In this document: positions 1-5,326 of the stretch, piece by piece | Numbering within the stretch: the stretch's first letter is position 1 | Layout: each line of letters begins with the position of its first letter | From: Bacteroidota bacterium | GTDB lineage: Bacteria > Bacteroidota > Bacteroidia > UKL13-3 | Direction: 5' to 3' | Length of the DNA: 5,326 nucleotides | Assembly: GCA_018883485.1 (NCBI GenBank) | Contig: VEQB01000180.1 | Location: 1-5,326, forward strand | Notes under the pieces: model-generated | What the model was told of the DNA's origin: nothing | The model's input: the letters and a program-made list of their open reading frames with translations, nothing else | Databases searched by the model: none | Position numbers and translations under genes: made by a program

Positions 1-576
1 CCATATTGCTATAAATGAAAATAAATGGAACAACCCTAAATTTAGAAAATCTTTAAGAGAATAATTGGCTCTAGGAATAGTTTTTTCAAAGGCTTTTAAG
101 GCTAAACAAATAAATAATAACTGAGCTGCGTAAGGGTGCCCAATCATCAATAAATAATAATAAGTAGGATGCGGAAAAAACAAAGTTACAAAAACCAAAA
201 CCTTACCTGCAAAAGATTTAATTCGGCTTCCTATTACCAAAAACAAAATAGTTAAGATAACAAATTGAACCAAACCCAAAATAAGAATGGGATGTATTGG
301 CAAGGCCTTAACAAGAGGATAACTAATTAGTGGAAGTAAACTCCCTAAGCGATCCTGCCCCCAATAGTAAGCGTCCTCAGGTATTTTAAAATCAAGTGAC
401 ATGAGCACATGAATTGCCTGGTCAGAAGAAAAAAAATAACTTTGATGCGGGCCAAACAAATAATAAGAAAGGAGTATAAAAAAGCTACAAATAAAGCCAG
501 ATAGCCACCTATTAGATAAAACGTTACTTAGGATATCTATTGACTTATCAAATATTAGGATTACTTTAGTGGTCAA
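1..576 (-). CDS. Polytopic membrane protein, GT-C glycosyltransferase-like (partial, C-terminus off window)
   Basis: The minus strand is open from 588 down to the window edge, giving 192 codons from the proposed start with no stop. The product is very hydrophobic, with likely membrane segments near residues 28-41, 97-116, 124-145 and 180-192. Between the first two lies a polar loop with acidic residues (SSDQA at 50-54, EDAYYWGQDRLGSL at 67-80). A first extracytoplasmic loop carrying acidic residues is usual in GT-C enzymes, which move sugars from lipid-linked donors; that role is inferred from layout only, and another multi-pass protein is possible. There is no in-frame ATG before residue 59, which lies past the first membrane segment, so I chose the TTG at 576-574. 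It begins 5 bp after the stop of the S74/T9SS gene, suggesting translational coupling in one operon. Coding sequence: confident. Family: tentative. Confidence 0.72.
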   Translation of the reverse strand, partial: MTTKVILIFDKSIDILSNVLSNRWLSGFICSFFILLSYYLFGPHQSYFFSSDQAIHVLMSLDFKIPEDAYYWGQDRLGSLLPLISYPLVKALPIHPILILGLVQFVILTILFLVIGSRIKSFAGKVLVFVTLFFPHPTYYYLLMIGHPYAAQLLFICLALKAFEKTIPRANYSLKDFLNLGLFHLFSFIAIW

Positions 577-581
577 ACTCG

Positions 582-1544
582 TTAATTGTTAATCAAAACT
601 TTTTCGGTAAAAATAACTTTAGAGTCTGATAAAATTGAAACAAAATACAAACCAGTTTTGTGTTGTTTAACATCGAAAGTGATTTTTTCGCTTTTGTTTT
701 TCAAATTAATTAATTTTTGCTCCTTCAAAGTACCTGATAAATCCGTTAATAAAATTGCAACCTCCCCAATTTGTTCAGAATTTAATATTTCAATGTTCAA
801 TAAACCATTACTAGGATTAGGGTAAACTTTAAATTGTAGAGTTTTTAGTTCACTTAAACTCGCTGACTTATCAATAAAATTTGAGTTGAATTTTAAATTT
901 TCAACTTCTTCCTTTAGTTCAGAAATTTCTTGTTGTTGTGATTTAATACCTTCAACCAGCAAAGGTATTAACGAATGATAAGAAACGCCAAAGATTCCAT
1001 TAGAATTAGTATCAACTGCTTCTGGAAAAATACCGATTAGCTCTTGCGCTAAAAAACCGCTAGCTTTTGAAAACTTACCAGAATAGCAGCTCTTAAGGCT
1101 AGAGTCCATCTCCAACGGCTGTTTATATTGAAAATAATACCCATTAATTTTATTAATTAACTGAATTGGGCTTTCAATTTTTTTAATGCTTTTCTTTAAC
1201 CTGTTATCCGAAGTTAAGTATTGATTATTTGCCCAAACTTCACCACAAGAATAAACAATAAAATTTTCATTTCCCCAATTAGTAAATTGGGTAGGTCTTT
1301 GTACTACAACCAAATTTTTAACCCAAGAACTTTGTGTTCTAATTGCGGATGAATAACCATAATCCTCTGTTGTTGTGGTTAAAAGCAATGGCATGGTATA
1401 GTTTTCTCCAAAAACATGCAATTTTGAAAGTGTAACATCATTTGTGCCTATGCCAACACGCCCACCATTAAGTACCTTAATTTGGCCAAATAAATTTAAA
1501 CTTAAACTAGTAAGTAAAATTAAAATAAAATAATTTAATCTCAT
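582..1544 (-). CDS. Secreted protein with S74 (intramolecular chaperone) domain and T9SS type A sorting domain
   Basis: This 320-residue protein begins with a signal peptide (MRLNYFILILLTSLSLNLFGQ, cleaved near residue 20). Next comes a short segment with GGRVGIGTND and SKLHV, typical of Bacteroidetes S74 proteins. The S74 domain, related to the C-terminal chaperone of phage endosialidase tailspikes, spans about residues 111-205. It starts at SDNRLKKSI, includes GFLAQEL and FPEAV, and ends at YHSLIPLLVEGIK. A charged coiled coil follows (about 201-220). The last 75 residues form a T9SS sorting domain (VYPNPSNG near 240, GLYFVSI near 298), predicting export through the outer membrane by T9SS and surface anchoring or release. 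A GTG eight codons upstream (1568) would overlap the GH16 gene; the ATG at 1544 is preferred because the signal peptide starts right there. It lies 13 bp after the GH16 gene with no visible promoter, so co-transcription is likely. The ligand or partner is unknown. Confidence 0.9.
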   Translation of the reverse strand: MRLNYFILILLTSLSLNLFGQIKVLNGGRVGIGTNDVTLSKLHVFGENYTMPLLLTTTTEDYGYSSAIRTQSSWVKNLVVVQRPTQFTNWGNENFIVYSCGEVWANNQYLTSDNRLKKSIKKIESPIQLINKINGYYFQYKQPLEMDSSLKSCYSGKFSKASGFLAQELIGIFPEAVDTNSNGIFGVSYHSLIPLLVEGIKSQQQEISELKEEVENLKFNSNFIDKSASLSELKTLQFKVYPNPSNGLLNIEILNSEQIGEVAILLTDLSGTLKEQKLINLKNKSEKITFDVKQHKTGLYFVSILSDSKVIFTEKVLINN

Positions 1545-1557
1545 ATAATATATTTTT

Positions 1558-2914
1558 TTATTTATCACAATTCCCGTTTACAGTGCAGAAAAACTTTGTG
1601 TTATTATTGTCGTCAACCTCAAAACCGTCATTTAATTCTATGAAATCAGAAGCTCTTAAGGAAACATTTTCACCATTTGATATCAATACCTTACAGGTTA
1701 TGCAATTTAATTGGCCAAGAGTAATACTCTTTTTGATTCCATATGAATAAGTTGAAAAATTATAATTTGGAAAATTTATCACAGTAGAACAGGTCGAATT
1801 ATTTAATTTATAGACTTTTACATAATCAATCGTAAACTCAAATGGAAGACTAATTGCAGGGTCAATTAAATATCCGAATCTTGGATTTACTCCGTTTAAA
1901 TTTATTGCACCTTCTATATCTAAAAAAATATTCATATTATCCAACATTGAGGGGTACAGTGGGCCATCATTAGAATACGGTCCATTATGAAATGGGGTTA
2001 ATTCAGTATGTAAAACCAAAACATTGTCATAATACGTATTAATTTCACTAGGAGTCCATTCAAGAGAATAAGTGTGGAATTGCTGTTGTTGAACCTCTAT
2101 ATCTGAATAGGATGTATTATTGTGAGAAACACTTCTACAAGCCCAAGTTGGATTTGTTGTCCCACCAGAAAAATGAACATTAGATGTCATTAAATTGCGA
2201 CGAGGGTCGTTTTCTGCTATATCAATCTCACAATAATTTATGCCATTACTTATAGGATCCTTTGGAAACATCCAAAAACAATGACCTATTCCCTCACAAT
2301 TACTGCTTGCTTGATTAATTTTAAAACGCGCTTCAAAAAATCCATACTTAAAGTTTTGCCTTGAAAATAATTTTCCCTCTGAATATTGATAAGATCTAGG
2401 ATACTTAACCCAAGTTGTACCAAATGTATTACAAAATGGATTATTATCTGGTTGATCAAATGAATTAATATTTGTAGATTCACTTTTACGAAATAAAGTA
2501 ACAGTGGAATTAGAAACTACTCTAGTTTCCTGACCTGAAAAGTTATTATTAGTTAATTCATTAATTCCATAAGGAATGCCATTAATACAATCTGGATACT
2601 GATTAACTAAAGGATAATTTAAATCAGCAGAAAGAATATTATCAGTAAAATTATCTCCTGAAATATTAAAAAACTCCTCATTTCTATTTCTTCCACCGTA
2701 ATGAAAGGCCCATTTATTGCTAAGCTGTGAAAAGTTTAAAAATTCATCCTGCCAAAAAGGAACCAAATCCCAATTCCTATCATTAATAACAATTTGCCCA
2801 TTATTGTCAAGCAAATGCAGACCAGTGTTATCATCAATAACAAATGGGGTTTGTCCAATAGATAGAGAGATAGAGAGATAGAGAGATAGAGAAAGAAAAC
2901 TTTACATTTTTCAT
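1558..2914 (-). CDS. GH16 family beta-glucanase (laminarinase-like), secreted; start codon out of frame at an 8-bp repeat tract
   Basis: The enzyme frame runs from 2901 to the stop at 1558; its first conventional start is a TTG at 2814, giving 418 residues. In that numbering GH16 spans about 15-336. The catalytic motif EIDIAE has nucleophile E196, D198 and acid/base E201, all intact; the ExDxxE spacing is that of laminarinase-like members. FWMFPKD (180-186), FHTYSLEWTPSEI (246-258) and FTIDYVKVYKL (327-337) also fit, so it should cleave beta-1,3 or mixed-linkage glucans; the exact substrate is open. The tail (about 360-412, SITLG, LRASDFIELNDGFEV) is a domain often found at the end of secreted Bacteroidetes proteins. 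The TTG product lacks a signal peptide. The frame upstream of it reads LSIGQTPFVIDDNTG, a signal-peptide end and mature start, but its ATG (2914-2912) is one base out of frame across a four-copy 8-bp repeat. One more unit would give a 454-residue secreted enzyme. As sequenced, the ATG yields a 26-residue peptide ending at 2834. It is the first gene of a likely three-gene operon. Confidence 0.85.
2861..2892. repeat. Tandem 8-bp repeat (GATAGAGA x4), candidate phase-variation tract
   Basis: Four perfect head-to-tail copies of GATAGAGA occupy exactly 32 bp; the coding strand reads TCTCTATC x4. The tract lies between the ATG at 2914 and the body of the GH16 gene, inside the region encoding the signal-peptide hydrophobic core. 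From the ATG to the codon at 2814 there are 100 bases, which is 1 modulo 3, so four units leave the enzyme out of frame. Five units (108 bases) or two (84 bases) put it in frame, while three or six do not. Slippage at such tracts is an established phase-variation mechanism in other bacteria; its operation here is inferred. An assembly or sequencing length error is the main alternative. Confidence 0.9.
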
Positions 2915-2917
2915 AAT

Positions 2918-2947
2918 CAAATTTAATTTTTTAAATTAATATATCAA
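2918..2947 (-). promoter_or_regulatory. Candidate Bacteroidetes promoter of the GH16 operon
   Basis: On the minus strand, TTG (2947-2945) is followed after 19 nt by TAAATTTG (2925-2918), matching the Bacteroidetes -33 TTG and -7 TAnnTTTG elements and their usual spacing. The -7 box ends only 3 bp before the ATG at 2914, so transcription would begin at or next to the start codon and the mRNA would be nearly leaderless. The region is very AT-rich, so a chance match is possible, but the spacing equals that of the promoter facing the other way. Confidence 0.45.
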
Positions 2948-2981
2948 AATTATTATTGGGAACAAGCTCTTCCTATTTTAA

Positions 2982-3110
2982 ATAAACCAGCTTGGAGATT
3001 ACTGGTTTACCATTCCACCCTTTAACCCAAACCCTAGCACCAAACTCTATTTCATAGCCTACAACTTACCCAAAGGCGATACCCTGCACCAAATAGAAGT
3101 TTTATACTAA
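2982..3110 (+). pseudogene. Possible 3' remnant of a lost gene
   Basis: An open frame of 42 codons ends at TAA (3108-3110) and is bounded on the left by a stop at 2979-2981; it has no start codon. The translation looks protein-like: YWFTIPPFNPNPSTKLYF, then IAYNLPKGDTLHQIEVLY. It alternates hydrophobic and polar residues like beta strands. Intergenic repeats begin 36 bp after its stop, as expected behind a gene end. I do not recognise the family. A chance open frame of this size is quite possible. Confidence 0.3.
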
Positions 3111-3146
3111 AACCCTAATCAAGCCATCAATGCAAAGAACTATTAA

Positions 3147-3246
3147 CTCATACTTCATTGTTCATACTTCATAGTTCATTGTTCCCGCCTCCGCTAAAGC
3201 TTCGTCGGGCAAGCATACTTCATAGTTCATACTTCATACTTCATAG
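3147..3246. repeat. Array of 7-bp repeats (TTCATAC / TTCATAG / TTCATTG)
   Basis: Heptamers run in register from 3147 to 3181 (CTCATAC, TTCATTG, TTCATAC, TTCATAG, TTCATTG), then from 3219 to 3246 (TTCATAG, TTCATAC, TTCATAC, TTCATAG). Between them a tenth unit is split into TT (3182-3183) and CATAC (3214-3218) by a GC-richer insert. The array lies outside coding sequence and upstream of the dsbD promoter, so it should not alter either protein. Similar low-complexity arrays occur between genes in Bacteroidetes, from memory; no function is assigned. Confidence 0.85.
3184..3213. repeat. 30-bp imperfect palindromic element inserted in the heptamer array
   Basis: A GC-rich block begins CCCG (3184-3187), has GCTAAAGC at its centre (3194-3201) and has the matching CGGG at 3206-3209, followed by CAAG. 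Removing exactly 30 bp rejoins TT and CATAC into a perfect TTCATAC heptamer, so the block looks inserted. Its base composition differs sharply from the surroundings. It resembles a dispersed small palindromic repeat (REP-like) that I recall from Bacteroidetes intergenic regions; this likeness is from memory and unchecked. No transposase is present nearby. Confidence 0.6.
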
Positions 3247-3252
3247 TTATTC

Positions 3253-3282
3253 TTGCTTTCCTCCCCACAAAACATAAATTTG
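3253..3282 (+). promoter_or_regulatory. Candidate Bacteroidetes promoter of dsbD
   Basis: TTG (3253-3255) and TAAATTTG (3275-3282) are separated by 19 nt, fitting the Bacteroidetes -33/-7 pattern (TTG, TAnnTTTG). Transcription would start near 3287-3290, leaving a leader of about 70 nt before the ATG at 3358. The leader has two copies of AGGAAAT (3299-3305 and 3315-3321 approximately) but no clear Shine-Dalgarno site next to the start. Confidence 0.5.
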
Positions 3283-3357
3283 TTGATTCTTACTTTTTAG
3301 GAAATATTAACGTAAGGAAATTTCAATAAGCGCTACACATATTCGTTATTCAAAATT

Positions 3358-5326
3358 ATGTTTCGATTAAAACACTTATATACTGCCTTTCTTTTACTGG
3401 GCTTATATCCACTCATCTCCAAAGCACAGCTACAGCAAAAGCCAACTTGGGAACTTAAAACATCCAAACAAGAAGTTAAAGTTGGAGATGAACTAGAACT
3501 CATTTTCACAACCAAAATCCAGAAAGATTGGTACATGTACTCCTCCGATTTTAGTGAGGATGTTGGCCCAATTGTGGCTCGTTTCGAGTTTGTGAAAAAT
3601 GCCTCCTATCAATTGGTTGGTAAACTTAAACCTGTTGGTAGTCACAAACATTTCGATGAAGTTTTTGGAGGTGAGGTTTCTACCTTCGAAGGAAAAGCAG
3701 AGTTTAGACAAAGGGTTAAAATCCTTTCTGCTAACCCTAAAATTATCGCCAACCTTGAATTTCAAATTTGCTCCCAAATTACAGGAATGTGTGTGTTATT
3801 TGAAGATGAATTATCTTTTAAAAACATTAGAGTAATTGATAATGGCAACACCCCAAAAACTGAAAACATAGTTCAGCCAATTGACAGTGAAGGGGCTGTT
3901 GGTATAGTTAATAAACCAGATACCAATTTAAAAGCAGCTGTTGTTTCATCAGACAGCACGGCGGTTAAAACCAAGTCTGTTAGCGGCAGCGATCAAGAGT
4001 CTTTGTTAGCCTTCTTATTATTTGCCTTCTTTGGCGGTTTAGTGGCTGTGGTTACTCCTTGCGTGTTTCCAATGTTGCCCATGACAGTTACTTTCTTCAC
4101 CAAGCGCAGCGAAACCAGAAGCCTAGCACTCAAGCGTGCTTTTGGATTTGGCCTTAGCATTGTAGGAATTTATGCATCATTAGGACTTGTTTTTGGGATT
4201 TTTGGCTTAGGAGAAGATTTTGGAAATGCACTTAGCACACATTGGATTCCAAACGTGCTTTTCTTCATTATTTTTATAGTTTTTGCCGCAAGTTTTTTAG
4301 GTATGTTCGAAATTACTTTGCCGCATCAATTTGTTAACCAAGTGGATAGCAAAAGTTCCATGAGCTCCTTTTTAGGGGTATTCTTTATGGCATTTACCCT
4401 TGTGCTTGTTTCTTTTAGTTGTACTGGACCTATTGTTGGCTCCTTGTTGATAGAGGCCGTTGGAGGGAAATTTTTAAAGCCCGCTCTCGGAATGGCCGCC
4501 TTCGGCGCCGGACTAGCAGCTCCCTTTACCATTTTTGCCATATTCCCATCCTGGCTTCAAAACCTGCCAAAATCTGGTGGTTGGCTTAATTCTGTTAAAG
4601 TGGTTCTTGGTTTTCTTGAACTTGCACTTGCTTTCAAATTCCTCTCTATTCCAGACCAAACCTACCATTGGGGGCTCCTAGATAGAGAGGTTTATATTGC
4701 CATTTGGATTGTAATTTTCTTCCTATTGGGTTTATATCTTCTAGGCAAATTAAGATTTGCCCATGATGATGAGACCTCCACCATTGGTGTTCCAAGATTA
4801 TTCTTGGCAATTGCCACCTTCACATTTGTGCTATATCTTTTCCCTGGACTTTTTGGTGCGCCGCTTAAAGCCTTAAGTGGTTACTTGCCTCCTCAAGAAT
4901 CCTTAGATTTTGATTTAAGTAAATCCAAAGGAGGTTCGAACCAACACACTAATAACAGCGATGAATTAGGAGAAATCCGCTTCAAAGAATTGTTTCATTT
5001 GCCGCATGAGCTTAACGGCTTTTTCGATTATAAGCAAGCCTTAGCCTATGCAAAAAAAGTTAACAAACCCATTTTCATAGATTTTACCGGACATGGTTGC
5101 GTTAATTGCAGAGAGATGGAAGCCAATGTTTGGAGTGACCCACAAGTATTAAAAAGGTTAAATGAAGATTATGTAGTGCTTGCTTTATACGTAGACGATA
5201 AAACAGAATTACCACAGGCAGAATGGTATACTAGTGCGCGAGACAACAAAGAGAAAAAAACTATTGGCAAACAAAATGCAGACTTGCAAATAACTAAATA
5301 CAATGCCAATGCCCAACCTTACTATG
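3358..5326 (+). CDS. dsbD: Thiol:disulfide interchange protein DsbD family (partial, C-terminus off window)
   Basis: The frame is open from the ATG at 3358 to the window edge, giving 656 codons. The order is signal peptide (1-23, ending SKAQ), a periplasmic DsbD-alpha-like domain (about 27-160), a low-complexity linker (161-212), a hydrophobic core with several membrane helices (about 213-505), and a periplasmic thioredoxin-like domain (about 540 onward). Redox cysteines are all present: C138 and C145 in the alpha domain, C235 (VVTPCVFPMLP) and C355 (FSCTGPIVG) in the membrane, and the CVNC pair C581/C584 followed by REME. DsbD takes electrons from cytoplasmic thioredoxin and passes them through the membrane to periplasmic partners, keeping them reduced, for instance for disulfide isomerisation or cytochrome c maturation. 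The sequence stops at NAQPYY, just where the thioredoxin fold normally has its last strands, so probably only a few dozen residues are missing. No partner gene is visible; the gene has its own promoter and is divergent from the GH16 operon. Confidence 0.93.
   Translation, partial: MFRLKHLYTAFLLLGLYPLISKAQLQQKPTWELKTSKQEVKVGDELELIFTTKIQKDWYMYSSDFSEDVGPIVARFEFVKNASYQLVGKLKPVGSHKHFDEVFGGEVSTFEGKAEFRQRVKILSANPKIIANLEFQICSQITGMCVLFEDELSFKNIRVIDNGNTPKTENIVQPIDSEGAVGIVNKPDTNLKAAVVSSDSTAVKTKSVSGSDQESLLAFLLFAFFGGLVAVVTPCVFPMLPMTVTFFTKRSETRSLALKRAFGFGLSIVGIYASLGLVFGIFGLGEDFGNALSTHWIPNVLFFIIFIVFAASFLGMFEITLPHQFVNQVDSKSSMSSFLGVFFMAFTLVLVSFSCTGPIVGSLLIEAVGGKFLKPALGMAAFGAGLAAPFTIFAIFPSWLQNLPKSGGWLNSVKVVLGFLELALAFKFLSIPDQTYHWGLLDREVYIAIWIVIFFLLGLYLLGKLRFAHDDETSTIGVPRLFLAIATFTFVLYLFPGLFGAPLKALSGYLPPQESLDFDLSKSKGGSNQHTNNSDELGEIRFKELFHLPHELNGFFDYKQALAYAKKVNKPIFIDFTGHGCVNCREMEANVWSDPQVLKRLNEDYVVLALYVDDKTELPQAEWYTSARDNKEKKTIGKQNADLQITKYNANAQPYY

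Larger units (their letters stand above)
2915..3357. other. Divergent intergenic region between the GH16 operon and dsbD
   Basis: These 443 bp contain no intact gene. From left to right they hold a minus-strand promoter candidate, a plus-strand open stretch that may be the tail of a decayed gene (2982-3110), an array of 7-bp repeats split by a 30-bp palindromic element (3147-3246), and a plus-strand promoter candidate with an approximately 70-nt leader for dsbD. I saw no tRNA, riboswitch or convincing terminator. Confidence 0.7.

Noticed and set aside
586..825. Plus-strand 79-codon open frame
   Set aside because: Antisense to the T9SS sorting domain; no independent coding signs.
1553..1559. 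T7 homopolymer as a second phase-variable tract
   Set aside because: It lies at the GH16 stop and in the short gap before the S74 gene, so length changes would not shift either coding frame in a useful way.
1545..1568. GTG start at 1568 for the S74/T9SS gene, eight codons longer
   Set aside because: It overlaps the GH16 gene and adds residues before a signal peptide that begins naturally at the ATG at 1544.
2286..2483. Minus-strand 65-codon open frame
   Set aside because: Lies wholly within the GH16 catalytic domain in another frame; a low-complexity shadow.
2985..3007. Inverted repeat AACCAG / CTGGTT as a terminator
   Set aside because: Only a 6-bp stem with an 11-nt loop and no following T-run; no gene end is close on the relevant strand except the doubtful remnant, which continues past it.
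3147..3246. CRISPR array
   Set aside because: Units are 7 bp with no spacers, and there are no cas genes.
3333..3835. Several short open frames on both strands
   Set aside because: All overlap the dsbD N-terminal domain in other frames, and the dsbD reading is strongly supported.
4326..4541. Minus-strand 71-codon open frame
   Set aside because: Antisense to the conserved DsbD membrane segment containing C355.
4681..4688. Another GATAGAGA inside dsbD
   Set aside because: A single copy within ordinary coding sequence, most likely chance; no tandem structure.

Overview
The window looks like chromosomal DNA from a member of the Bacteroidota (Bacteroidetes), probably a free-living or environmental flavobacterium or relative. 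Evidence: low GC; genes without Shine-Dalgarno sites; two candidate promoters matching the Bacteroidetes TTG / TAnnTTTG pattern with the same 19-nt spacer; a type IX secretion (T9SS) C-terminal sorting domain; and a secreted GH16 enzyme with a C-terminal domain common in this phylum. I ran no database search. Family calls rest on motifs I can read.

Layout. Positions 1-2914 hold three tightly packed minus-strand genes, transcribed right to left. In order of transcription they are a GH16 beta-glucanase-like enzyme (1558-2914), a secreted S74-chaperone / T9SS protein (582-1544), and a polytopic membrane protein resembling GT-C glycosyltransferases (1-576, C-terminus cut by the window edge). Gaps of 13 and 5 bp suggest one operon. 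Positions 2915-3357 are a divergent intergenic region with a promoter facing each way, a possible gene-end remnant, and an array of 7-bp repeats interrupted by a 30-bp imperfect palindrome. From 3358 to the right edge, on the plus strand, lies a DsbD-family thiol:disulfide interchange protein with its last residues missing.

The main discovery is at the 5' end of the GH16 gene. The only ATG that gives a signal peptide (2914-2912) is out of frame with the enzyme. Between them lie exactly four tandem copies of an 8-bp unit (GATAGAGA on the plus strand, 2861-2892). Five copies, or two, would restore one open reading frame with a textbook signal peptide ending SIGQ, followed by the full enzyme. 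Because 8 is not a multiple of 3, each gain or loss of a unit shifts the frame. This is the architecture of a slipped-strand phase-variation switch, shown here in the OFF state. The repeat itself encodes the hydrophobic core of the signal peptide, and it reads as the same eight-residue cycle in all three frames. If the unit number is real and not an assembly error, a surface or secreted polysaccharide-degrading enzyme, and perhaps by polarity the two genes after it, would switch on and off in the population.
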